DNA from: Oscillospiraceae bacterium
GTDB lineage: Bacteria; Bacillota; Clostridia; Oscillospirales; Ruminococcaceae
DNA: 48,847 bases
Reading direction: 5' to 3'
NCBI GenBank assembly: GCA_900768995.1
Contig: CAAGEZ010000018.1
Span: 1 to 48,847 of the forward strand
Shown here: one piece after another, positions 32,861 to 40,221 of the stretch
Layout: every line of letters starts with the position of its first letter
Position numbering within the stretch: the stretch's first letter is position 1
The notes under the pieces: model-generated
The model's input: the letters and a program-made list of their open reading frames with translations, nothing else
The model's database searches: none
Told to the model about the DNA's origin: nothing
Position numbers and translations under genes: made by a program

Positions 32861-33161
32861 AGAGCAGTTCACCGCCGTTCTCGACTCTGTATGCAAACGA
32901 GCAGTCATCTTCGGCGTGCTCGTCCCAGTCTGTAAGGTTATAAACAATAAAATCGCAGGGTACGGGGCAGTCAGTTTTAAGGAGCAGACGGGTCTCAAGG
33001 GAGCTTGCTCCAACGCTGTCGGGAACGATAACGCATACCTTGAAGCCTGTGAGCGTCCCCTTGGAATTGTGCTTTTCCGAAACGAGATATATCATACAGG
33101 GGTCGCACAGGGCAATGATATCCTCAGTCATTCGGGTGATTATTTCCTTTCCGTCAGTCAT
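32844..33161 (-). CDS. Divergent minimal nucleotidyltransferase-like partner of HEPN
   Basis: 105 residues from the ATG at 33161, with AAGGAGGA eight bases upstream. The order of secondary structure (IYLVSEKHNSKGTLTGFKVCVIV; CDFIVYNLTDWDEH; RVENGGELLYV) is that of MNT proteins, and its place before a HEPN gene supports this. However, the GSxxxG and DxD catalytic motifs are replaced, so nucleotidyl transfer is unlikely and a structural or ligand-binding role is possible. The call is therefore tentative. Confidence 0.6.
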   Translation of the reverse strand: MTDGKEIITRMTEDIIALCDPCMIYLVSEKHNSKGTLTGFKVCVIVPDSVGASSLETRLLLKTDCPVPCDFIVYNLTDWDEHAEDDCSFAYRVENGGELLYVKRT

Positions 33162-33209
33162 AAACATTCCTCCTTCTGGCGATGTTAATATAATGTTTTT
33201 TACAGCTTG

Positions 33210-33238
33210 ATTATACCACATTTATCACAAAAAGTCAA
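33210..33238 (-). promoter_or_regulatory. Promoter of the MNT-HEPN-amidohydrolase operon
   Basis: On the minus strand TTGACT (33233-33238), 17 bases, then TATAAT (33210-33215) with TGG before it (extended -10). It is about 49 bases from the first start codon. Confidence 0.78.
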
Positions 33239-33300
33239 TTCTATGAAGATACAAAATTTGGTAAAATGTCGAAATGTTAGGTATTATGGGGCATAAAAAA

Positions 33301-33320
33301 TCCTCCCGATGAGGGGAGGA
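33301..33320 (-). terminator. Terminator after the 228-residue membrane protein gene
   Basis: TCCTCCC (33301-33307) and GGGAGGA (33314-33320) form a 7-bp GC-rich stem with a six-base loop. On the minus strand a TTTTTT run follows. It is placed just after the stop at 33324. Confidence 0.85.
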
Positions 33321-33323
33321 GAT

Positions 33324-34010
33324 TTATTGATGATGACACCCGATAAGGATATATTTATTCAGCCTTGAAGCAGCACTCTGCTCCCTCAGAATTTTTTGTC
33401 TCTCGGTCATTACCGAATTATAAATATAATTTTTGGCTTTTCCGCCTTTTCCGAGCTTTACGAAATCAATGAGGATAATTTCCGTTCCCTCAGCATATTC
33501 CGAAGCCTCACGATCAGATATTACATAGTCAAAGGCAAGCTCTTTTTCGCCGTCAAACATAACGCCAATGCTGTAAAGGGAAATTTTCGTGAAAGAATAA
33601 TTTTTTTCTATTCGTGAAATTATTCCCTTATACACCTTGTAGCTGTTATAAGCGGACATTTTTTTATATTCAGTTGAAATGCCTGCAGCCAGAATAACAA
33701 TAAAAGACACCATTATGGGAATGTACGCAGCAGATAGTATCAAATTGCCTTTGCCGGACAGGTGAAGCCTTCCGTGAGGTATATAGCCAGGATCAAGGCA
33801 CTCCTCAGCCAGCTCGGGAAAGGAAGCAATAAAGCCTATTATCAGTCCGCCGACATAAAGTATAAATAAGACGGAAACTGCTGTACTTGCGGCAAATTTT
33901 TTTCTTAAGCAATCCTGCTTTTTAAGAATATGCTTTGCGGCAATGACCTTTTCGCTTTCGGTAAAATCGCCTATAAAAAAATCATCTGAGCTTTCCTTTG
34001 CTGTGTTCAT
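33324..34010 (-). CDS. Unknown membrane protein, 228 residues
   Basis: Not recognised. Two hydrophobic segments (AVSVLFILYVGGLIIGFIASF and LSAAYIPIMVSFIVILAAGI) flank a short loop. The second is followed by a soluble beta-rich domain of about 110 residues (YKVYKGIISRIEKNYSF; GVMFDGEKELAFDYVISD). The pattern is like small membrane proteins with a C-terminal OB or SH3-like domain. It is at the 3' end of a minus run and has its own AGGAGG ribosome site and terminator. Slightly AT-rich. No function is proposed. Confidence 0.75.
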   Translation of the reverse strand: MNTAKESSDDFFIGDFTESEKVIAAKHILKKQDCLRKKFAASTAVSVLFILYVGGLIIGFIASFPELAEECLDPGYIPHGRLHLSGKGNLILSAAYIPIMVSFIVILAAGISTEYKKMSAYNSYKVYKGIISRIEKNYSFTKISLYSIGVMFDGEKELAFDYVISDREASEYAEGTEIILIDFVKLGKGGKAKNYIYNSVMTERQKILREQSAASRLNKYILIGCHHQ

Positions 34011-34061
34011 CAGTACCTCCTACCCCCGAAAAAGTGCTGTACGCTCAAAAACAAATCAGCC

Positions 34062-34448
34062 TTATCCCGGCAATCTGAAATAGAAATCTATCATTCCCGT
34101 ACACAGAAGAACAGCATATATTACAAGAATCAGATATATTTCACCTGTTATGTTTCTCAGTGTCTTTACAGCTGCATTCTCACAGGAGCCAAAGAACACG
34201 GAATAAACCCATACTCCGAATGATCCACCGACAAGCATAAATAAAATAGTCAGTACATTACATATATTCTCTTTTTTCTCATCGTATGTATTGTCTGAGA
34301 TGCTGCTTGTTATAAACGACGCAATTGACGCCAAAGCTGCAGGTAATAAAAACAATATTGCACCAAAACCATATATGGCTGCCCGCTCGGAATCCATAAT
34401 AAGAATCAGTGCCCCGATGACGGCTATCGCAATGTACACCATTTTCAT
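34062..34448 (-). CDS. Unknown small polytopic membrane protein, 128 residues
   Basis: Not recognised. About four membrane segments occupy most of the protein: VYIAIAVIGALILIM at the start, GFGAILFLLPAALASIASFI, NVLTILFMLVGGSFGVWVYSVFF and YLILVIYAVLLCTGMIDFYF. A short polar loop (SDNTYDEKKEN) lies between the second and third. AT-rich like the following 228-residue membrane protein, 51 bases downstream. The two may be co-expressed from the promoter at 34466-34494. Confidence 0.7.
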   Translation of the reverse strand: MKMVYIAIAVIGALILIMDSERAAIYGFGAILFLLPAALASIASFITSSISDNTYDEKKENICNVLTILFMLVGGSFGVWVYSVFFGSCENAAVKTLRNITGEIYLILVIYAVLLCTGMIDFYFRLPG

Positions 34449-34465
34449 ATGATATTACCACTTCC

Positions 34466-34494
34466 AATATAACTATAACGCAGACAGACTGCAA
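34466..34494 (-). promoter_or_regulatory. Probable promoter of the two small membrane protein genes
   Basis: On the minus strand TTGCAG (34489-34494), 17 bases, then TATATT (34466-34471), 18 bases before the start codon of the 128-residue gene. The short leader makes it slightly doubtful. Confidence 0.5.
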
Positions 34495-34511
34495 GCTCAG
34501 CCTGCCCTGCC

Positions 34512-35216
34512 TTACGGCATTCTTGAAGTAAGAAATCCCACAGCTCTCTCAATGCTGTCACGGGAATTGCCCCAGTCGGCATCCTTGCCCGAGCTGCGGT
34601 AATCGTACATTGAGCAGAATTTCGACACATCATCATAGAGGGTGTTCATATATTTTTCCGTAAGCTGTCCGCACATCTCGTTAAAGCTGTCAAGCTCCTG
34701 CTTTTTCAGATAATTGGGCGCAATGGACTGCAAAAGGTCAAAGTGAGGGAGACAAATAAATTCCTGCTCTGAAAAAAGCTTTCTGAACTGAGCATCTCCG
34801 AACATCTCAAAAAATGTCCGCATAAGCCGCTCCATACCCCAGTCCACCTTTTCGCACACAAAGCAGCTCTCATTTATCTCCGAAAGACGTTTTTTGCGGC
34901 TGTTTTTCGGCTCAAAAAGCTTTTTGCTTGAAAAAAGCTTTTTGCTTGTAAAAAGATGTCCTCTTGTCTCGTCCAGATGAGTTTGCAGCATAAGGGCAAG
35001 GGACAGGCGGTTTTTCTGCTTCAGCATCTGCGAAAAATGAACGGAGCAGAAGCCTGCACGGTTTGTTTCTATCCGCACATCAGGCTCCATCATCGCCGCA
35101 CCCATAATGTACTCCACAGTCCTGCCCTCGAGCATATTTCTCATTCGGCATATGGGGCAGCCTTCCTTCGGCTCAAAAATCTCGCTTATGGGTATGGTAA
35201 GTATGCTCTCTCTCAT
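34512..35216 (-). CDS. Cysteine/histidine metal-site protein (DUF6062-like)
   Basis: 234 residues. Four pairs of likely metal ligands occur in order: CPICRM, CSVHF, CFVCEK and CLPHF, giving two sites of the CxxC plus CxxH type. This arrangement matches the DUF6062 family of clostridial cytoplasmic proteins, whose function is unknown. The linker between the halves contains an 18-bp tandem duplication coding for FTSKKL/FSSKKL. It follows the transglutaminase lipoprotein by 20 bases and is probably in its operon. Confidence 0.8.
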   Translation of the reverse strand: MRESILTIPISEIFEPKEGCPICRMRNMLEGRTVEYIMGAAMMEPDVRIETNRAGFCSVHFSQMLKQKNRLSLALMLQTHLDETRGHLFTSKKLFSSKKLFEPKNSRKKRLSEINESCFVCEKVDWGMERLMRTFFEMFGDAQFRKLFSEQEFICLPHFDLLQSIAPNYLKKQELDSFNEMCGQLTEKYMNTLYDDVSKFCSMYDYRSSGKDADWGNSRDSIERAVGFLTSRMP

Positions 35217-35236
35217 AGGAGTGTCCTCATTTCACA

Positions 35237-36487
35237 TTAATAATAGTATATTGCGGAATAATCACTGCCGTCACCGATGTACTCAGCCACAGACGATTTA
35301 TCCGATGCACTTGCGTAAAACGTGGGATCAAGCAGCTCCCATTTGTTTCCCGACAGGAAAATATCCACCGTCACCCAGCCCGAGTCCTCGGTGTATATCT
35401 CGTTCCAGGAGTGGTACACATTGCCCCTCACATAGCCCATTACAAGCTTGGCGGGAATGCCCTGGGAACGGCACATCGACGCAAAAAGGGAGGCATAGTC
35501 AAAGCATATGCCCTTGCCGCTTTCAAGGGTCTTGTCGGGATCGGGCACATATCCGCTCTTCACGCTTGCCGCAAGCTCCTTGTCATATTTCACATTGCCG
35601 GTGATATATCCGAACATCGCCGCAGCCTTTTCAACAGTGCCGCTCTTGCCCGCACAAAGCTCCGCAGCCTTGTAAACGCACTCGTCCGACTGACTGTAGT
35701 TTATGTACTGACTTGGAACAAGATAGGGTGAAAACTCGCTTTTTATATCCGCAGAAAAGTCCTCGTCCAGCGCCACCGCATAGGTCTTTCCCGAAACATT
35801 TTCAAGCACCTTTATGTTGTACGTTCCGCTGCCCGACTGGAGTGGGAACACCGTTCCCCCAGGGTCAAGGTCATAGTCATAGACCGCCTCATTCTTGGTT
35901 ATCCTCACCTTGACCTTGCCGCATTCACCCGAGTATGTGACCTTGATAACGCCCATATCCGCCGAGGTTATGTCGGCGCAGGCAATATCATTTGAAACAG
36001 TCTTTGCGCCTGTGAAGCTGCCTGTTTTTATCTTCGGGACGACTACCTTAGCCTTTGGCGATTCCGTCTGGGCAGAGGCGGCAGAGCTTGATGAAACGGT
36101 GACGGCGGGAGCCTTTGTGACCTCAGATGTGCTTAGAAGCTCGGAATATTCGGTCTCGGTGATGACCTCGGAGCTTTGCTCGGTTTCGGTCTCGGGAGCT
36201 GATGTTTCCGCAGCTTCGGAAGATACTTCCGTTTCGGGAGAGGTTTCCGTTTCCGATTCGGTCTCTTCACTTTCGGCAGCGGGTGATGTGTTGGTCTCGG
36301 ACTTTTCCGCTGATGTCTCGGTATTGTCAGCCTCCGTCACGGATATGCTTACAGTCTCCGTTACCGATACGGTTTCCGATGTTAAAGAAGTCACAGCTGT
36401 TAATGAGGCAACTGCACTTTCCTCTGCCTTTGCGCAGGAGCAGAGCAAAACGGCGGCGCAAATTGCCGCAGCAAGCTTTCTTTTCAC
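35237..36487 (-). CDS. Transglutaminase-like lipoprotein
   Basis: 416 residues beginning at GTG with AAAGGCGG upstream. A lipoprotein signal (AAAICAAVLLCSC) suggests Cys anchoring to the membrane. Residues about 20-145 are an extremely Ser/Thr/Glu-rich linker. A transglutaminase core follows, with catalytic Cys in GKGICFDYASLFASMCRSQG, His in YHSWNEIY and Asp in WVTVDIF, ending with WELLDPTFYAS. Such domains act as cysteine proteases or crosslinkers on the cell surface. Substrate unknown. It has its own strong promoter. Confidence 0.88.
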   Translation of the reverse strand: MKRKLAAAICAAVLLCSCAKAEESAVASLTAVTSLTSETVSVTETVSISVTEADNTETSAEKSETNTSPAAESEETESETETSPETEVSSEAAETSAPETETEQSSEVITETEYSELLSTSEVTKAPAVTVSSSSAASAQTESPKAKVVVPKIKTGSFTGAKTVSNDIACADITSADMGVIKVTYSGECGKVKVRITKNEAVYDYDLDPGGTVFPLQSGSGTYNIKVLENVSGKTYAVALDEDFSADIKSEFSPYLVPSQYINYSQSDECVYKAAELCAGKSGTVEKAAAMFGYITGNVKYDKELAASVKSGYVPDPDKTLESGKGICFDYASLFASMCRSQGIPAKLVMGYVRGNVYHSWNEIYTEDSGWVTVDIFLSGNKWELLDPTFYASASDKSSVAEYIGDGSDYSAIYYY

Positions 36488-36527
36488 ATCATCACCGCCT
36501 TTTTCGGATATTATCCCATTTTGTTTA

Positions 36528-36557
36528 ATTATACCATATCTGCGGAAACTTTGTCAA
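36528..36557 (-). promoter_or_regulatory. Strong promoter of the transglutaminase gene
   Basis: On the minus strand a consensus TTGACA (36552-36557), 18 bases, then TATAAT (36528-36533) with TGG before it. Confidence 0.8.
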
Positions 36558-36580
36558 GGTAAAATGTTCAAAATACAAAA

Positions 36581-36614
36581 ATCTCCCGTATGCATTTACC
36601 TGCATACGGGAGAT
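36581..36614 (-). terminator. Terminator of the ispD-ispF-rubredoxin operon
   Basis: ATCTCCCGTATGCA (36581-36594) pairs perfectly with TGCATACGGGAGAT (36601-36614). On the minus strand a TTTTTG tract follows. It starts four bases beyond the stop of the flavin reductase-rubredoxin gene. Confidence 0.92.
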
Positions 36615-36617
36615 ATA

Positions 36618-37232
36618 TCAGCCTATTTTCTCAAAATCCGCAGCCCCGTGCCTGCAAATGGGACATACGAAGTCATCGGGGAGCACGTCTCCCTCATAAA
36701 CATAGCCGCACACCTTGCACACCCAGCCCGTTTTCTTCTGCTCGGGGCGGGGCTTTACGCTTACAAGGTAATATTCATATGTCATAGAAGGCTTGTCCGA
36801 AAGCACCTCACCGTCCGTCATTTTGGCAACAAACATCGTGTGAGTGCCCAGGTCAATTTCCTTGACTACCTTTCCCGACATAAATGCATTGGCATATGCG
36901 CTGACATAAAGCAGTCCGTTGTCCGCATATTTTGGAGCGAATTTATATGAATCGGGAGTGCCGAACTTCATACTGTCTCTGCCGCTCTGAAAGCCGAAAT
37001 GTTTGAACAGCTCAAAAGGTGCGGTATTGTCGATAACGGAAACATTGAATTTTCCCGTGTTCTTTATCATATCGTGAGTAAGGTTGCCCTTGTTCACAGT
37101 CACGGCTATCTGCATAGGGTCGCTTGTGAGCTGAATGACCGTGTTCACGATACAGCCGTTGTCCTTATCCCCCTCGGAGGCTGTGAGGACGAAAAGTCCG
37201 TAGGAAAGCTTGTAAACTGATTTTTTATCCAT
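36618..37232 (-). CDS. Flavin reductase-rubredoxin fusion (high molecular weight rubredoxin)
   Basis: 204 residues. Residues 1-150 are an FMN-binding flavin reductase-like domain (SYGLFVLTAS; CIVNTVIQLTSDPMQIAVTV; NFNVSVID-type strand; GFQSGRDS). The C-terminal about 40 residues are a rubredoxin with both iron knuckles: CKVCGYVYEGD and CPICRHG. Hrb proteins of this type pass electrons from NAD(P)H to flavodiiron oxygen or NO reductases in anaerobes, giving oxidative stress protection. No flavodiiron gene is beside it. It lies 9 bases after ispF. Confidence 0.93.
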   Translation of the reverse strand: MDKKSVYKLSYGLFVLTASEGDKDNGCIVNTVIQLTSDPMQIAVTVNKGNLTHDMIKNTGKFNVSVIDNTAPFELFKHFGFQSGRDSMKFGTPDSYKFAPKYADNGLLYVSAYANAFMSGKVVKEIDLGTHTMFVAKMTDGEVLSDKPSMTYEYYLVSVKPRPEQKKTGWVCKVCGYVYEGDVLPDDFVCPICRHGAADFEKIG

Positions 37233-37241
37233 AATTTCTCC

Positions 37242-37721
37242 TTACCCGATCTCAATGACCGTGCATACAGCGTGAGCCGCAGCGCCCTGTCCCGAGCCTG
37301 TGAAGCCAAGCTTCTCCTCGGTGGTGGCTTTCACACTCACATATGAAACGTCCATATCCATAGCCGCTGCAAGAGTGTCCCTGATAATGCCGATGTACGG
37401 GGCAAGCTTCGGGTTCTGCATAATAACAGTGCAGTCGATGTTGTAAGGCGCAAATCCCTTTTCTTTCAGCATATCCTTTACGCTTCGGAGCATCTCAATG
37501 CTGTAAGCCCCCTCCCATTTTGGGTCACTATCGGGGAAATGCTGACCGATGTCCCCCATTGCGCAGGCTCCGAGAAGTGCGTCCATTACGGCGTGGGTAA
37601 GCACATCTGCATCGGAATGTCCAAGAAGCCCGAAGGAATAGGGTATCTCAACGCCGCCGAGTATCAGCCGCCTTGAAGGCACCATTTTGTGAACATCATA
37701 GCCGTGACCTATCCTTATCAT
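37242..37721 (-). CDS. ispF: 2-C-methyl-D-erythritol 2,4-cyclodiphosphate synthase
   Basis: 159 residues with all family motifs: GHGYDVHKMVP, LGGVEIPYSFGLLGHSDADVL split over the zinc site, DIGQHFPDSD, and ATTEEKLGFTGSGQG near the end. It closes the ring to make MEcPP in the MEP route to isoprenoids. It follows ispD with a two-base gap, the common ispD-ispF pairing. The start has GGAGG upstream. Confidence 0.97.
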   Translation of the reverse strand: MIRIGHGYDVHKMVPSRRLILGGVEIPYSFGLLGHSDADVLTHAVMDALLGACAMGDIGQHFPDSDPKWEGAYSIEMLRSVKDMLKEKGFAPYNIDCTVIMQNPKLAPYIGIIRDTLAAAMDMDVSYVSVKATTEEKLGFTGSGQGAAAHAVCTVIEIG

Positions 37722-37723
37722 AA

Positions 37724-38419
37724 TTATTCCTCCGTTTTCTCCGAAAAATTCAGTATCGCTTCCGCAATTGCCATATCCTCGGGGGTGGTTATTTTTATGT
37801 TCCTGTAATCGGAAAGGGTAATGTGTATCTTGCCGCCCACAGCCTCGACAAGCTGACAGTCATCGGTAAAATCAAGGTCGTGGTCACCTGCAAAATTCAC
37901 GCCCTCGAAATACAGCTTTTTCTTGAATATCTGAGGGGTCTGGGTGATGTAGAGCTTCCGTCTGTCGGGAGTGTCGGTGACGATGCCACCCTCTGCCTGC
38001 TTGATAGTGTCCTTGACGGGTACTGCAAGAGCCGCTCCCCCGAATATGGCTGCGTCCTTGATGCACTGCCTGATAAAATCGGGGTTTGCAAGGGGTCTTG
38101 CACCGTCGTGAACGGCAATGAGCGTTGTATCACGGGAAACTGTTCTCAGGGCATTCACCACAGACTTCTGCCGTGTCTCGCCCCCGTCGGCACAGCCTGC
38201 AAACTTGGTTATCCCGTATTTTTCCGCAAGCTCCGCAACGATATCTGTTTCCTCATTCCTTACGGCTGCGATTATCTCGGTAACTTCATCAATGCCCTGA
38301 AAAATCATCATCGAGCGGGCAATGACGGGTATGCCGCAAAGCAGTGCAAGCTGCTTGTTCACACCCTCCATGCGCTGTGCCTTTCCTCCTGCCGCAATGA
38401 TGACCGAAACTGTATCCAT
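37724..38419 (-). CDS. ispD: 2-C-methyl-D-erythritol 4-phosphate cytidylyltransferase
   Basis: 231 residues. The nucleotide-binding start AAGGKAQRMEGVNKQ, HDGARPL and TDDCQLVE, all typical of IspD, are present. It makes CDP-ME from MEP and CTP in the same pathway as the next gene. AAAGGA lies upstream of the ATG. The small protein gene 38428-38754 comes 8 bases before it. Confidence 0.96.
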   Translation of the reverse strand: MDTVSVIIAAGGKAQRMEGVNKQLALLCGIPVIARSMMIFQGIDEVTEIIAAVRNEETDIVAELAEKYGITKFAGCADGGETRQKSVVNALRTVSRDTTLIAVHDGARPLANPDFIRQCIKDAAIFGGAALAVPVKDTIKQAEGGIVTDTPDRRKLYITQTPQIFKKKLYFEGVNFAGDHDLDFTDDCQLVEAVGGKIHITLSDYRNIKITTPEDMAIAEAILNFSEKTEE

Positions 38420-38427
38420 AGCAAAAA

Positions 38428-38754
38428 TTATCCTTTCGTTTTCGGCGCAACGATTATGTCGGGGGGGATATTTCCCCCCGCATAGCTGTAATGCACCGTA
38501 AAATCTTCATATTCCGTCCTGACACCGTAAATCTCCTCGAGATAATCAAGGCTTTCGGGATATGCCCCCTCCGCCGCATAGCAGAGGGACGCAGCCTTTG
38601 AGATGCTGTCCTTTATGCTGCTCTGTCTCAGCTCTGTTTCCGAGCTTTGGGAGCTTGTGAGGGCGGCAAGGGTAAAGACTGCCGCCGCCCCGAATATTAT
38701 CAGCGGCAAAAGGGTAAAATGCTTTTCCCTCTTGCCCGTCCAGATGTTTTTCAT
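38428..38754 (-). CDS. Small single-pass protein, unknown
   Basis: 108 residues. A basic start (MKNIWTGKREKHF) and one helix (TLLPLIIFGAAAVFTLAALTS) precede about 75 residues with SLCYAAEGAYPESLDYLEEIYG, which resembles the head of short pseudopilin-like proteins, but no G-FTLIE cleavage site is present. It directly precedes ispD. No function proposed; the ribosome site is weak. Confidence 0.65.
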   Translation of the reverse strand: MKNIWTGKREKHFTLLPLIIFGAAAVFTLAALTSSQSSETELRQSSIKDSISKAASLCYAAEGAYPESLDYLEEIYGVRTEYEDFTVHYSYAGGNIPPDIIVAPKTKG

Positions 38755-38815
38755 AGTGTGTTTCCTTGACCCGCAGTGTATATTTTTTGTGCACAGCTTT
38801 TTGCATTTCTGTCAG

Positions 38816-39322
38816 TCAATCATAATACTGTGCTTTGACAAACAGATACATATCATTATCAAGCTTATACTTGAAATATTTATCACTGCTGTTTATTAAA
38901 TTTACATTCGGCTTGTCTGAATCGGAATACACAAATATATACTCCGATTCCTCAAATACATAGTAGACATTGCCGCTGTCATAAAGGATAAGGTACAGCG
39001 GATTTCTTAAAAAATCATAATTGGCATTTATCACCGAACCGTACTTCTGAATGTCATTTTCGGAAAGCTGCCCGCTCAGAAGGAACTCACAATGCTCTAA
39101 AGCCTGCTCTGCCGCAGTATCGGCAATTGCCTTATTTATAAAGTCAAAAGCATTCCTTGCCTCGGAATCGCCGCTGTATGTATCCGTCATTTTCCTGACG
39201 CAGATGACCTTATGTTTAAATTCATCTATCCGGATACTCCATATGCGGCTTGCAATGAACAGGCACAGCAAAATGACAGCCAAGACCGCAGCAGGGACTG
39301 CAAATCGTTTCAAACGCTTCAT
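38816..39322 (-). CDS. Unknown membrane-anchored protein, 168 residues
   Basis: Not recognised. An N-terminal helix (FAVPAAVLAVILLCLFIAS) acts as signal or anchor. An extracytoplasmic domain of about 140 residues follows, with helical start and a beta-rich end (NPLYLILYDSGNVYYVFEES). The start has AAAGGA. It lies 27 bases after the TPM gene on the same strand and could belong to that operon. Confidence 0.68.
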   Translation of the reverse strand: MKRLKRFAVPAAVLAVILLCLFIASRIWSIRIDEFKHKVICVRKMTDTYSGDSEARNAFDFINKAIADTAAEQALEHCEFLLSGQLSENDIQKYGSVINANYDFLRNPLYLILYDSGNVYYVFEESEYIFVYSDSDKPNVNLINSSDKYFKYKLDNDMYLFVKAQYYD

Positions 39323-39349
39323 TTTCCGTTATCCTTTCACTGTACAGAC

Positions 39350-40099
39350 TCAGAATTTACCGCTTGAATGACCGCCGTCCGAGCTTCCGCTGCTGCCCGA
39401 ATCGGTGGATATCTTCGTCCTTGTAACCTGTGAATAGAGGAACACGTCGGAGCTTCTTGTGAGCTTGAAGCTGCCGTCCTTGATGTAGTTGTTCGCCATA
39501 GCCTCCTGTCGGGTCGTTTTCATTCCGTGCTTCATAACGCAGACCGTAACTATCCCGATGATAAGTCCGCAGCCGATGCCGATGGGTATTGCATAGGAGG
39601 GAGGCTCGTTTGGTCCGTATTCCAAGACCTGATTTATCTCATATTCCACCCTGTCAGCATATTTGTCAAAGGCGGTGTAATACTCGCCGTCGGTAAGATA
39701 GGGCTGAAGCTCCTCAGTCATATCGTCAATGATATTTTTTATCATAATATCATTGTACATCGTGCCGAAGGAATAGACGTCATAGTCACGATCCTCCATT
39801 GATATCATATAAATGATGCCGCTGCCGTCAATGCCTGCGTCAAGCTCTTCTTTCAGATATTCGGTGTATGAAGCGGGCTCCATACCCTCCATACTCTCAG
39901 TTGTATATACGATAACATCGTGACCGTATGCACCCGAAATATTTTCAAGCTTGTTTTCAAGAGCATCATATTCCTCATCGGTGAGCAGCCCTGCTTCGTC
40001 ATATACCTTGTATTCACTTTCGGCATAAACGCTCATACCCCCTGCAAGAACTGCGGCAGAGCAGGCAAGGGCGCAGAAAAGCTTTGATATTTTCTTCAA
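39350..40099 (-). CDS. TPM-domain (YgcG-like) secreted membrane protein
   Basis: 249 residues beginning at TTG (40099), with AAAGGA upstream. It has a signal peptide ending near VYAES, a TPM phosphatase-like domain of about 130 residues (YKVYDEAGLLTDEEYDALENKL; SGIIYMISMEDRDY), one helix (YAIPIGIGCGLIIGIVTVCV) and a tail ending GGHSSGKF, a hallmark of this family. TPM proteins act in photosystem repair in plants, while bacterial members are poorly understood envelope proteins. It is preceded by a 34-residue membrane peptide and a zinc-ribbon protein in one run. Confidence 0.88.
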   Translation of the reverse strand: MKKISKLFCALACSAAVLAGGMSVYAESEYKVYDEAGLLTDEEYDALENKLENISGAYGHDVIVYTTESMEGMEPASYTEYLKEELDAGIDGSGIIYMISMEDRDYDVYSFGTMYNDIMIKNIIDDMTEELQPYLTDGEYYTAFDKYADRVEYEINQVLEYGPNEPPSYAIPIGIGCGLIIGIVTVCVMKHGMKTTRQEAMANNYIKDGSFKLTRSSDVFLYSQVTRTKISTDSGSSGSSDGGHSSGKF

Positions 40100-40104
40100 A
40101 TCAC

Positions 40105-40209
40105 TCAGTCCTTTCTAAGCTTCTTGTCAAGAATATGCATAACCACAGTGACAGTGACCGATGTGCAGAAAGAAATGACAAACGCTGTGAGAATTTTTTT
40201 CATATCCAT
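40105..40209 (-). CDS. 34-residue single-pass membrane peptide
   Basis: ATG at 40209, TGA at 40105-40107. AGGAGGG lies upstream at normal spacing. The peptide is MDMKKIL, then a hydrophobic stretch TAFVISFCTSVTVTVVMHIL, and a basic end DKKLRKD, so one membrane helix with charged ends. It fits neatly between the zinc-ribbon gene (12-base gap) and the TTG-started TPM gene (5-base gap). Such spacing and a strong ribosome site argue that it is a real gene. Function unknown, probably a partner of one neighbour. Confidence 0.65.
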   Translation of the reverse strand: MDMKKILTAFVISFCTSVTVTVVMHILDKKLRKD

Positions 40210-40221
40210 ATATATCCCTCC

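Noticed and set aside
32861..33013. A 51-residue N-terminal extension of the HEPN protein
   Set aside because: It lies inside the MNT gene in another frame and has no motif. The ATG at 32860 gives a normal HEPN start.
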